Positions 55,510 to 62,807 of a stretch of DNA of 62,807 nucleotides are shown piece after piece; positions within the stretch are counted from its first letter, which is position 1; every line of letters starts with the position of its first letter. The notes beneath the pieces are model-generated. The model made no database searches. It was not told where the DNA came from and was given only the letters and a program-made list of their open reading frames with translations. The translations under genes were made by a program, and so were the position numbers. The stretch is from positions 82,787-145,593 of the forward strand of contig NZ_LCZJ02000034.1 in assembly GCF_001012825.1 (NCBI RefSeq), read 5' to 3'. The DNA is from Paenibacillus etheri (GTDB taxonomy: Bacteria; Bacillota; Bacilli; Paenibacillales; Paenibacillaceae).

Positions 55510-55523
55510 TGTATGCGTTTACA
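55510..55523. promoter_or_regulatory. cre-like operator 2 of the amylase gene
   Basis: Minus strand TGTAAACGCATACA, matching TGNAANCGNWNNCW. It lies 83 bases from the first site. The rest of 55386-55772 is AT-rich and I see nothing else in it. Confidence 0.62.
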
Positions 55524-55772
55524 AATAGAACTATTGAGAGATCCTCAGGTTACAGATAGCTCCATATCTAATGAATTTTCCCTGTTTATGATTATAGGCT
55601 CCAACCTTTTCCGGGTCAATGCATCTTTTAGGCTAAAACCATAAAAATTTAATGGTTTAAACACACAAAGTTCAATCGTTTTCATTCATCAGTTGTTCAG
55701 GCACATCAAAATCTTAGACTACCGATATTTATAGAATTTTTCCATCAACATATTATTTTGTATGTCCCTAAA

Positions 55773-56270
55773 TTAAATCGTCGCTGATGAGGAAGCAGTT
55801 GCTTGGTCAGCTTTTACACAATCAATTGCCACAACGAACGCAATCATGATTGCCTCCATCTCCTCATCCAATATTTGTACCTTGTAGCTATCGCCCCAAG
55901 TAAACCATTCCTTGTTCACTTTACCTATGACTACACCATGCTGTAAGACCTGAAAATCCATGTCCCACCAGTTACCATGTACTTCAATGTCAGCCGCATC
56001 AATCGTATAACGTGCTTTAAAGAAAGAAAACTCCTTCTTAATCGTTAACACCTCTCGACCATTTACCTGAACAAAAAACTTCGGTAAAAAACTAAATACC
56101 TTCTTCGTGATAAGTGCGACTTCATCTCTTGTTGTATTCATAATGGAGAACGTCTTTGGTATTTGCATAAAACTGCCCTCTACATAATAGACATCCTGCT
56201 CCTGCTGATTCTTTACCGTAAATTTACCACTTAGACTGAATACCTTCTGCTTTATATAAAGTTGCTTCAT
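55773..56270 (-). CDS. LURP-one-related (YxjI-like) protein
   Basis: 165 residues of the LOR/Tubby-like beta-barrel family: MKQLYIKQKVFSLSGKFTVKNQQEQDVYYVEG at the start, then a repeat of YxxKxxxF-type strands (TKKVFSFLPKFFVQV, KKEFSFFKARYTI). Function in bacteria is unknown; the fold suggests membrane phosphoinositide or lipid binding. Start has AGGCAT only (weak). Single gene. Confidence 0.8.
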   Translation of the reverse strand: MKQLYIKQKVFSLSGKFTVKNQQEQDVYYVEGSFMQIPKTFSIMNTTRDEVALITKKVFSFLPKFFVQVNGREVLTIKKEFSFFKARYTIDAADIEVHGNWWDMDFQVLQHGVVIGKVNKEWFTWGDSYKVQILDEEMEAIMIAFVVAIDCVKADQATASSSATI

Positions 56271-56379
56271 TCCAATGCCTCCTTCGATTTAAGCATATTA
56301 TTAAAGCGTAGATTTTATCATAGATATTAATAGTGATAGCCACCTAACCAAGAACAACCTTTCGTTAGCCTTCTCATTA

Positions 56380-56401
56380 TTGAACTATCGTTCCCCATTA
56401 G
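56380..56401 (+). repeat. Dispersed repeat copy 1 (TTGAAC...TTAG tail)
   Basis: Reads TTGAACTATCGTTCCCCATT plus AG, then GTTGAACGAA, the same order of motifs as the other copies. Confidence 0.6.
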
Positions 56402-56457
56402 TTGAACGAATGATTGTCATCATGTACTTTAGTCACCCATCCGTGTTTTCAATGGTT

Positions 56458-56886
56458 CTAAAACTTCCGTTTATGATACGGAAGACCCTCGCCTTCTTCG
56501 CAATACTGTTTAAGACTGTACAAAAAAATAGCCCAGTTATAATTACATACGCGATAAAATGCGGTCACTTCCTCCCAATTCATCTGACGAAAAATGATTG
56601 AAGTCTTCCCGTTTTTTTCCTCCATATCAAAAGAAATTGTCGTACCTATCCATTCTGGATCTGAATCAACACACTGCCACAAAATCTTTTTATCGGTAAC
56701 AAGCTCATCAACTCGCATCTTTGTTAAGCCTTTGCCACCGAATCGGAACTCATTTAAGCAACCGATCTGATCATTGACTATTAGTTCATTTGTCCATATT
56801 TCTGAAAGTCCTTTTGCAGTGGTTAATGCTTCATATACCGTTGAAGCTGGAACATTCACGGTCTGTAAGTGCTCGATATTTGCCAT
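56458..56886 (-). CDS. SRPBCC/AHSA1-type ligand-binding protein
   Basis: 142 residues from MANIEHLQTVNV, with AGGGGA nine bases upstream (an ATG three codons earlier is possible). START-like helix-grip fold: VPASTVYEALTTAKGLSEIWTNEL, FRFGGKGLTKMRVDELVTDKKILWQCV, and a C-terminal long helix. Binds a hydrophobic ligand of unknown identity. Flanked by copies of the dispersed repeat. Confidence 0.8.
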   Translation of the reverse strand: MANIEHLQTVNVPASTVYEALTTAKGLSEIWTNELIVNDQIGCLNEFRFGGKGLTKMRVDELVTDKKILWQCVDSDPEWIGTTISFDMEEKNGKTSIIFRQMNWEEVTAFYRVCNYNWAIFLYSLKQYCEEGEGLPYHKRKF

Positions 56887-57030
56887 ATAGCTCATTCCCC
56901 TTTTTTATAAGGATTTTAATTTATGTAATTATTTGTATAAGAATATTATACCATGGTACGGTTGATGTGATTTCTTTCCGATTGCTCATTTTTGAAATAA
57001 CGCATTAGGGAAGGTTGTTTAACTATGCTG

Positions 57031-57097
57031 CCCTTTAGTTGAACAAAGGATTACCTCTATGTAGCGCTCTCATTATTGAACTATAGTTCCTCGTTAG
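57031..57097 (+). repeat. Dispersed repeat copy 2 (67 bp)
   Basis: Starts CCCTTTAGTTGAAC and ends TTGAACTATAGTTCCTCGTT plus AG. The stretch 56887-57313 holds this copy, a further GTTGAACGA fragment near 57167, and no gene. Confidence 0.65.
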
Positions 57098-57250
57098 CCA
57101 TCCATGCATCCTCTGCAATGCACCACAGAGCATGAAAGTTGACCCGTTCTTTCATGGTAGTTGAACGACATGTTCTAATTTGTGTTACGGTTCTCCGTAT
57201 CGCTCTAACGGCGAACCGAATTACAAAAACATAACAAGTTCAAATAAATA

Positions 57251-57286
57251 CACCTACAAAGAATCAATCCAAATTCTTTGTAGGTG
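57251..57286 (-). terminator. Terminator of the phosphotransferase gene at 57314
   Basis: CACCTACAAAGAAT with ATTCTTTGTAGGTG, 8-base loop, weak T-run (TATTTATTT) on the minus strand. Confidence 0.75.
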
Positions 57287-57313
57287 TGCATCATAATGGG
57301 TTTCAGGTCTGGG

Positions 57314-58414
57314 CTAAATTTTTCGTTCCTCATACTCAAAGGGTTCTTCACAAGAGTAAATGTCATGGAAAAATCCCTTATACGGGATATCGTCCTCCAA
57401 ACATTTTATGAGATACGACAATTCCTCGTCACACTCCAGTTCCTTACCGGTGTTCTGCATTACCTCAAAAGCATCTACAATACTTTCCATAATGCATACT
57501 TGAATAAATAAGGGCAGCCTATCCAACATTGAATCTTCGAGTTTGGTCTCGAATCTATATCCCGCGAGGACGGTTTCAAAATAATCATCCATAAACTTTC
57601 TGCGTTTACCAGCGTCTGGTTCAGATTGAGTCCAGCCCACTCCGTGAGTCCAGAGACTTGCCAGGTCATACATATACCAACCGAAACATGAATTATCGAA
57701 ATCATATACGGTTATTTGCCCGGTATTAAAATCTATCGAATAATTCCCATCGTTATAATCAAAATGGATCATACCGAAAGTCTCCTGATTCATGTCCAAT
57801 CCTTTTAAAGTATTGAGGATCTGTACCATTTTTTCCTTAGTCAGGGATAAGGAATCGGGAATCAGTTTATCGATATATTCAGCATTAAATTTATCAAAAA
57901 AACTATAACGGCGATGAGTAGGCGTATACCCTTTTGATATTTGGTGCAGTTTCCCCAGAACTTTACCGCAATTATAATAATATTCAGTAATCGGAGCTCC
58001 ATCCCGGTACCGATAATGATTTTCCACAAGCATTTTGCCCTTGGCCTTTTCAAATAGGCAGACAAAAAAAGTGCGGTTATTGTGAGTAATTTCTTCCAGC
58101 AGGTTTCCCTTCTTGGAGCTGACTACATCCGCGACAGTTCCACCATGCTCGAATAAATACCTGATATACTCAACTTCTCCCAGAAAATCTTCCCGGCTTC
58201 TGTCAGGCAAAAAAGCGATTCTTAGTATCTTGGCGTTGGCGCCTTCTTTCTCACAGGTGTATACGACATTCCTCCCGCCCTCATGTGGCGGAATCTGCCG
58301 GATGACCCAGCCTTCTAATCCGAACAACTCTGATACTACTGTAAGTAAATAGGTATCTCCAATTGAAACAACTTCGTTGTAATTTATAACTATCTCTCCT
58401 TTTCGTACAACCAT
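57314..58414 (-). CDS. Phosphotransferase, APH/homoserine-kinase-II type
   Basis: 366 residues. Kinase-like fold with EGGRNVVYTC in the N-lobe, catalytic loop FGMIHFDYNDGNYSI (about 217) and metal Asp in ITVYDFDNSCFGWYMYDLASL. This HxDxxxxN loop resembles the SrkA/stress kinases and homoserine kinases grouped under the APH clan. No clear substrate. The ATG has no good site; GGAGAG lies inside the frame shortly after, with no start codon well placed behind it, so the N-terminus is uncertain. Confidence 0.78.
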   Translation of the reverse strand: MVVRKGEIVINYNEVVSIGDTYLLTVVSELFGLEGWVIRQIPPHEGGRNVVYTCEKEGANAKILRIAFLPDRSREDFLGEVEYIRYLFEHGGTVADVVSSKKGNLLEEITHNNRTFFVCLFEKAKGKMLVENHYRYRDGAPITEYYYNCGKVLGKLHQISKGYTPTHRRYSFFDKFNAEYIDKLIPDSLSLTKEKMVQILNTLKGLDMNQETFGMIHFDYNDGNYSIDFNTGQITVYDFDNSCFGWYMYDLASLWTHGVGWTQSEPDAGKRRKFMDDYFETVLAGYRFETKLEDSMLDRLPLFIQVCIMESIVDAFEVMQNTGKELECDEELSYLIKCLEDDIPYKGFFHDIYSCEEPFEYEERKI

Positions 58415-58479
58415 CTATTTATGAATACAAAAAGAGCATACCTCAATAGCGGCAAGCTCAATGGACTTTTTTGATCATT

Positions 58480-59379
58480 TTAAGCGTTGTTCACTCTGAT
58501 GGGCGCAAACCATTCCATTTCACAATATTGTCCATCATATGCATCCGTGTCAATTTTTTCGAAGAAGAATTCGCTATCCAGAAGTTCGTATCTCCCGTTG
58601 TGCTCCTTGACAAGCCTATCGATGGCAGTATACAGCGCCTCTGCGCGTAATTCGCTAATTTCCTCGTAATGATGGTTCCCAATATAGCGAAAGCCGACAC
58701 ACATAGAAGCAGGGACTGTATCACCTGTAAAGCCGTCAGGAATATCGTTCAGACCCCTTACACGCATAGACGGTAGATAGTGCGTCCAACTAAGCGATGG
58801 ATCAGGTTTCCTCGTTAGACCGTAAAAGATATTGGTTTCTACTGGATTAGGAACATTATGCCGATTGTCCCACCAAAACTGTTTGGCAACTTCGGGTGCT
58901 TTTGTCGGCGCTTCAGCAATCTCAATTTGATACATTCGCCCGATTAAATGAAAGGATGGAATCATGACCATTTCCGGCCCGTATACCAGATTCCCGCAAA
59001 CATTATTCTTTGGAAACAGATGAAGAGGAGGTGTTACGTGAATGTTTCTCCTGGAATCTCTACATTCACCAGGCGTAAGCCCATATTCGCGTTTAAACGC
59101 ACGTATGTAGGTTTGCTCATGTTCATAACCGCATTCAATGGCAATGTCGAGGACCCGCTTCTCAGTTTTCATCAAATCCTCTAAGCTGACGGCTAGCTTT
59201 CGAGAGCGGATATAGCTTTGTAGCGGCACGCCAAAAGCGAACTTGAAAAGTCGACGTAAATGAATAGTGGAGATCGGGAGATCGTTCAGATATTCTGTCT
59301 CTCTCGTACCAGAAACATTTTCTTCTATTCGGGATAGGAGCTCAAAAAGGATTTTGTATGGTTGTATAGCCGATGTCAC
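58480..59379 (-). CDS. AraC-family regulator with GyrI-like ligand domain
   Basis: 299 residues. Unusually the AraC helix-turn-helix pair is at the N-terminus (about 8-107: STIHLRRLFKFAFGVPLQSYIRSRKL and DIAIECGYEHEQTYIRAFKREYGLTPGECR), followed by a GyrI/SOUL-like effector domain (about 130-297) as in Rob and SoxS-like drug-responsive regulators. It probably senses hydrophobic drugs. It faces away from nothing obvious; the target is not visible. Confidence 0.88.
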   Translation of the reverse strand: MTSAIQPYKILFELLSRIEENVSGTRETEYLNDLPISTIHLRRLFKFAFGVPLQSYIRSRKLAVSLEDLMKTEKRVLDIAIECGYEHEQTYIRAFKREYGLTPGECRDSRRNIHVTPPLHLFPKNNVCGNLVYGPEMVMIPSFHLIGRMYQIEIAEAPTKAPEVAKQFWWDNRHNVPNPVETNIFYGLTRKPDPSLSWTHYLPSMRVRGLNDIPDGFTGDTVPASMCVGFRYIGNHHYEEISELRAEALYTAIDRLVKEHNGRYELLDSEFFFEKIDTDAYDGQYCEMEWFAPIRVNNA

Positions 59380-59529
59380 TCTCCTTGTATGTTCTTGTTC
59401 CTAAAATTCTAAACCGAACATATTTGCTACTAGTGAAATCATACCACAAGGTGGAAATCATTGTCGCTCAATTGAAGGGCTAGAATTTCTTATAAATCAT
59501 CGAATTTCCTGCTGTAACGGCAAGTTTTA

Positions 59530-59560
59530 GGGCCATCCCTTTGCGGGATGGCCCTTTCTT
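59530..59560 (+). terminator. Orphan plus-strand terminator
   Basis: Perfect GGGCCATCCC/GGGATGGCCC stem followed by TTTCTT. No plus-strand gene precedes it for kilobases (nearest neighbours are minus), so it may end an unannotated small RNA or be a relic. Confidence 0.6.
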
Positions 59561-59573
59561 AGATCTCACTTTG

Positions 59574-59595
59574 TTCAACTATCGTGTCCCGTTAC
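59574..59595 (+). repeat. Dispersed repeat copy 3
   Basis: TTCAACTATCGTGTCCCGTT plus AC; only the conserved tail. The 59380-59734 interval otherwise holds two hairpins and no gene. Confidence 0.6.
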
Positions 59596-59681
59596 CTTAA
59601 TGATGCATATGGTGAAAATCACGTTTTCTCTTTAATAATCATGGCTATGTTTAAGTTTAATGCTTATTTTGGACATAAAAT

Positions 59682-59705
59682 TAACCGCTTTTTTAGAAAG
59701 CGGCT
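59682..59705 (-). terminator. Terminator of the gene at 59735
   Basis: CCGCTTT/AAAGCGG stem with a 5-base loop; moderate T-run on the minus strand. Confidence 0.65.
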
Positions 59706-59734
59706 AATTAAGCTAATGTTGTTCCATGAAGTCA

Positions 59735-60079
59735 TTACTTATTAAGCATATTGTATTCAATCCACTTATTTATTTCAGTTTCATTAAAATATATTTGATT
59801 ACCAATGTGGATGAGTGGAATGAACCTATAAGTGTCGTATGATTGAACTCCCGCTTTTTGTTCAACTTGACTCTTAATAAGCAAGTCAAAATCATTTAAT
59901 GAAATTCCCATGTATTGTGCTGCCTCGTCAGAAGTCATTAGTGCTTTCGTCTGAGTGGAAATAAGCGGTTGCTCCAAATGTTCATTGTCTATTCCATCTG
60001 TTATAATCCAAGCTGATAAAACTATGCATCCTCCGAGGATGAGAATTGAAATTGGCAACAAGATGTTTTCTTTTTTCAC
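59735..60079 (-). CDS. Membrane-anchored protein with HTH-like domain
   Basis: 114 residues from GTG at 60079, five bases after GGAGGG; the longer frame to 60139 lacks a site. One membrane helix (about 7-26, LPISILILGGCIVLSAW), a linker, then a region from about 48 (ALMTSDEAAQYMGISLNDFDLLI ... RFIPLIHIGNQIYFNETEINKWIEYNML) that resembles excisionase-type helix-turn-helix modules. It may be a membrane-tethered DNA-binding or adaptor protein. Function unknown. Confidence 0.72.
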   Translation of the reverse strand: MKKENILLPISILILGGCIVLSAWIITDGIDNEHLEQPLISTQTKALMTSDEAAQYMGISLNDFDLLIKSQVEQKAGVQSYDTYRFIPLIHIGNQIYFNETEINKWIEYNMLNK

Positions 60080-60154
60080 ATTTTCCCTCCAAAATTCATT
60101 CTTTTCCTCCAATTTAATAACAGGAATTACAAAAACCACCTTTCCCCATATATG

Positions 60155-60232
60155 CCCGTTAGGTGAACGAAAGGCTACCGATTGTGCCGGCAGCCTCCCA
60201 CTATTGTTAATTGAACAAACGTGTCCCGTTAG
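60155..60232 (+). repeat. Dispersed repeat copy 4, most complete (78 bp)
   Basis: Bounded by CCCGTTAG at both ends (60155-60162 and 60225-60232). Inside are GTGAAC, a hairpin GGCTACCG...CGGCAGCC (60172-60197), then TTGAAC. It gives the unit structure used to judge the other copies. Confidence 0.7.
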
Positions 60233-60332
60233 GTTAACCGCTTTTTGCTTACTATTGGGAACAACCCTAGATTTTATTTGAACAAGATTGAGGTATCACG
60301 AGAATCAAAAAAAGTACAAACGGACGTTGATG

Positions 60333-60560
60333 CTAACTAAATATTAGGACTCCAAATATAATAGTCAGTACCACAATAACTGTCAATGAGGCTACTTTTG
60401 CATAACGAATTGCCCCCTCAGATACTTCAGGTTCTTCTTTATACATCCATCGTTTCCCCCATAATAAACTATCCTCAGGACAAAAATAAGTCCATATTAA
60501 TACTCCATACATAGGAATCATAAAAATAAAAAACAAAAAAATTCCAGCTATCTTTTCCAC
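60333..60560 (-). CDS. Small two-helix membrane protein
   Basis: 75 residues; start GTG behind AGAGGGAG. Helices at about 5-24 (AGIFLFFIFMIPMYGVLIW) and 53-74 (AKVASLTVIVVLTIIFGVLI) with a charged loop between (CPEDSLLWGKRWMYKEEPEVSEG). No family recognised. Confidence 0.68.
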   Translation of the reverse strand: MEKIAGIFLFFIFMIPMYGVLIWTYFCPEDSLLWGKRWMYKEEPEVSEGAIRYAKVASLTVIVVLTIIFGVLIFS

Positions 60561-60724
60561 TACATCACGCTCCCTCTACCATACCCCAATAATGGATTGG
60601 ACAATTCTTATGGCCTCCAATAAGTAGGATTTCGTCTTATTTAAATATACCATATATTGGAACCATCCTGCCCGTTCAATGAAAAAAGCAGGATACCGTA
60701 GCTCCTGCTCATCAATTTGTATTA

Positions 60725-60746
60725 TTGAACTATCGTGTCTCGTTAG
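60725..60746 (+). repeat. Dispersed repeat copy 5
   Basis: TTGAACTATCGTGTCTCGTT plus AG. The interval 60561-60886 contains this copy and no gene. Confidence 0.65.
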
Positions 60747-60886
60747 CGCAACGACTTACTCTGTTGAATTTCGTGTTCCTCAACATAAAGCGGCATCAGA
60801 GAAGGCGGATCGTACCTTATCGCGGCCTTTAAACGACAAAATGGTGCCGATAGCCATAGCCCCATAGCCGCAACGAAATAATGAGC

Positions 60887-61801
60887 CTAATCCGACAGTG
60901 CCCGCATGATGTTGGATTTCGCCTCTGCCGCAATCGCTTCATTCCCGTCATCGACCGCTTGCATTAAGATCAGTATGGGGATGTATACCGCGATCAGCCG
61001 CGCCAGCAGCTTCGTTTCCTCGTCCGCTCCTCCGTACGTTTCGAAAAACACGCCACGAGCGTAAGGTGGTAAAAAGCTATAAGCAACGCTCAAATCGCAA
61101 GCCGGATGGCCTATGCTCAGATCGCCCCAATCAATGATGCCGGAAACGATCCCGTTCTCATTCACAAGCATATTTTTGAAATGAAGATCGCCATGTAGCA
61201 GTGCATTCACCGCCTCGACACGGTCCTTTTGCAGCCTGCTAATATACGCTTCGATCACACCGGACTCCTCCGGCGACAAGTGTTCAACCACCTTCGATAG
61301 AAAGCCCTCCAATTTCACTTTGCGCGATGCTATGTCCGTCAAGTTTCGATGATCTTGCTGAACTCCGCACTTCAGCGCCGCCTGCACCGGAAACTCATGC
61401 AATCTCCGCAAAAATTTCGCCAGCGTCTCTGCCGATAAAGCCCGGCGTTCTTCCGTCAAACCGATTGGGAAATCCCCTGGCACGTAGGCATAGCCAAGAA
61501 ATGGTGCCGGGTATTCGTCACTTGCTTCGCCATAAAACAACGGTTTCGGATAGGGGATGGTCATATATGCCTCCAGCTTCGGCAGCAGCTTCCCTTCCAT
61601 ACGAATCGAGCCAACTGCAATCGTTCTTCTTGGAAACCGGAACACGTACTCGTCACCGATGAGAAAAACCGTATTGTCCCAGCCCCAGCCCAATCGCTTC
61701 ACTTGCTTCGATGACAGCTGAGGGAATTGTCTGCCGATCAGCGTCCGCGCCTGCTCTTCGTTAACCTCCCACTCCGCATCCCATACATTCGTTCCTCCCA
61801 T
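60887..61801 (-). CDS. Aminoglycoside-phosphotransferase-family kinase (GC-rich)
   Basis: 304 residues. N-lobe WGWDNTVFLIGDEYVFRFPRR, catalytic loop NALLHGDLHFKNMLV (about 205) and IIDWGDLSIGHPACDLSVAY. This is the group often labelled APH(2'')-like or macrolide kinase-like, yet any resistance role is unproven. Base composition is clearly richer in G+C than the rest of the region, suggesting recent arrival. The ribosome site is not obvious. It lies between two copies of the dispersed repeat. Confidence 0.83.
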   Translation of the reverse strand: MGGTNVWDAEWEVNEEQARTLIGRQFPQLSSKQVKRLGWGWDNTVFLIGDEYVFRFPRRTIAVGSIRMEGKLLPKLEAYMTIPYPKPLFYGEASDEYPAPFLGYAYVPGDFPIGLTEERRALSAETLAKFLRRLHEFPVQAALKCGVQQDHRNLTDIASRKVKLEGFLSKVVEHLSPEESGVIEAYISRLQKDRVEAVNALLHGDLHFKNMLVNENGIVSGIIDWGDLSIGHPACDLSVAYSFLPPYARGVFFETYGGADEETKLLARLIAVYIPILILMQAVDDGNEAIAAEAKSNIMRALSD

Positions 61802-61869
61802 GAATTGTCTGCCTCCTCGTTCCTTACGTTATTTAGATGTTTACATTCCCTGGAAGTTACGCATAACTG

Positions 61870-61936
61870 CCCGTTAGTTGAACAAATAAAAAACGACTGC
61901 CGAAGCAACCGCTATTCCACTATAGTATCCCGTTAG
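61870..61936 (+). repeat. Dispersed repeat copy 6 (67 bp)
   Basis: Starts CCCGTTAGTTGAAC, ends TTCCACTATAGTATCCCGTT plus AG. It lies just left of the IS110 element. Confidence 0.65.
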
Positions 61937-61941
61937 AATTC

Positions 61942-62016
61942 CTGTAGAATGAATAATTTGGCCTTTGTACAAAAAAGAGCACCTCTGTAACATGGGAGTT
62001 GGATACGGGTCTACAG
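61942..62016 (+). ncRNA. Candidate bridge-RNA strip of the IS110 element
   Basis: Non-coding sequence before the transposase. CTGTAGA (61942-61948) and TCTACAG (62010-62016) are perfect complements enclosing about 60 bases, giving a possible basal helix. In the IS110 group the bridge RNA is encoded in the non-coding end next to the transposase. This is inference from position and one inverted repeat. Confidence 0.3.
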
Positions 62017-62051
62017 CCCTTTTAACTCACCATCTAGGAGGTCGCTCTACT

Positions 62052-62807
62052 ATGAAGTTTAAAGCTCAGGACAAGCAAAATCAACTCATTGAAAACATTT
62101 CCTCTTTGCATCTGGTTGTCGGTGTAGATATTGCCCAGGAGATGCATGTCGCTCGTGCAGTGAGCTATCGGGGAATTGCGTTGGGATCGCCTTTCGAGTT
62201 CGGCAACCATGCCGAGGGCTTTCGCCTGTTCGGACGCTGGATTCAAGATCTGCTCAAGTCTTACAAGCTGAGCAAAATCATTGTGGGTATGGAACCCACT
62301 GGACATTACTGGCTGTGCCTGGCTCGTTGGCTCTCAAACCAAGGAATTGAGGCTGTTCTCGTTAATCCACACCTCGTTAAAAAGAACAAAGAAAATCGCG
62401 ACAATACCCCATCAAAAAGCGACCGCAAAGATGCGCTCGTTATCGCGGATATGGTCAAAAACGGCTACTATTCCCCCGTACGATTCAACCCGGAAGCCTA
62501 CGAGGAACTGCGGATTCTTATGGCCAATCGGGACACGGTTACCAAACGCCTTAACAGTGCCGTTAACCAGATTCATCGCTGGGTAGATATTGTGTTCCCA
62601 GAACTTCGGCATGTCTTTAAAATTCTCACCTGCACTAGTAGCATTGCCACCTTAAGGCTGTTTCCTCTCCCGAAAGAAATTAGCCGGTTAACGACAGAGC
62701 AAGTCATTTCTGGCTGGAAGCAATATGTGAAGCGTCATGCGGGTTTGCGGCGGGCCGAGCAGCTTATTACACTAGCTAAACGCAGCGTTGGTGCTACAAA
62801 GGCGCTA
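62052..62807 (+). CDS. IS110-family transposase, C-terminus cut by right edge
   Basis: 252 codons open to the window end, starting MKFKAQDKQNQLIENISSLH behind AGGAGG. The DEDD/RuvC-like N-terminal domain is visible: LVVGVDIAQEMHVARAVS (first Asp), IIVGMEPTGHYWLCLARWL (Glu), and SKSDRKDALVIADMVKNGYY (paired Asp). The C-terminal serine-containing Tnp domain lies off the window. IS110 elements have no terminal inverted repeats and use an RNA guide for target choice. Confidence 0.93.
   Translation, partial: MKFKAQDKQNQLIENISSLHLVVGVDIAQEMHVARAVSYRGIALGSPFEFGNHAEGFRLFGRWIQDLLKSYKLSKIIVGMEPTGHYWLCLARWLSNQGIEAVLVNPHLVKKNKENRDNTPSKSDRKDALVIADMVKNGYYSPVRFNPEAYEELRILMANRDTVTKRLNSAVNQIHRWVDIVFPELRHVFKILTCTSSIATLRLFPLPKEISRLTTEQVISGWKQYVKRHAGLRRAEQLITLAKRSVGATKAL

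Noticed and set aside
58387-58414. An alternative start for the phosphotransferase behind the internal GGAGAG
   Set aside because: No ATG, GTG or TTG in frame at a usable distance; kept the upstream ATG with a note.

Overview
The window looks like a chromosomal segment of a Paenibacillus-like Bacillota (low-to-mid GC, strong AGGAGG ribosome binding sites). This is supported by two T-box leaders, promoters with recognisable MntR, PerR, CsoR, CzrA/ArsR and cre-type sites, a copper-amine-oxidase stalk-domain protein, and a discrete glutaminyl-tRNA synthetase, which most Bacillus lack. Almost all genes lie on the minus strand. I saw no rRNA, tRNA or CRISPR array.

Layout. 1-1437: 5' part of a group II intron (reverse transcriptase/maturase cut by the left edge) inserted immediately after the terminator of a prohibitin-like gene. 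1.5-8.3 kb: SPFH protein, Rrf2 regulator plus flavin monooxygenase, SulP transporter, T-box-controlled DAHP synthase/chorismate mutase, glutathione peroxidase. 8.5-16.3 kb: an eight-gene minus-strand operon joining a sulfonate/nitrate-type ABC importer (ATPase, two permeases, lipoprotein receptor) to two tandem flavoprotein-ferredoxin pairs that resemble AprA/AprB. This is the best candidate for an undescribed metabolic system here. 16.3-24.8 kb: ArsB/NhaD-type transporter, PQQ-propeller lipo/secreted protein, a second luciferase-like monooxygenase with a palindromic operator, a two-gene TIR-domain unit (possible phage defence), an SH3b amidase and MntH with an MntR box. 24.9-30.4 kb: small membrane protein, T-box-controlled glnS, a MidA-like methyltransferase with TPR-like tail, a stalk-domain protein and a truncated oxalate decarboxylase.

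30.4-46.6 kb is a metal and stress block: arsR-arsB-arsC; a MacB-like ABC exporter with its own response regulator and kinase, preceded by a 47-codon membrane ORF; a short globin-coupled MCP-like sensor; copA with a half sulfite-reductase-like gene; a cysteine-rich four-helix copper protein interrupted by a stop codon; a glutaredoxin-like gene; csoR; and czcD. Four promoters in 1.3 kb share a G-tract between -35 and -10, which marks them as one CsoR regulon.

46.6-62.8 kb: deoD, a chemoreceptor tail remnant, ahpCF with two PerR boxes, phosphotransferases, a 1177-residue multimodular alpha-amylase with two cre-like sites, and small accessory genes separated by at least six copies of a short degenerate repeat, all in the same orientation. 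The right edge cuts an IS110-family transposase. Its upstream non-coding strip may hold the bridge RNA.
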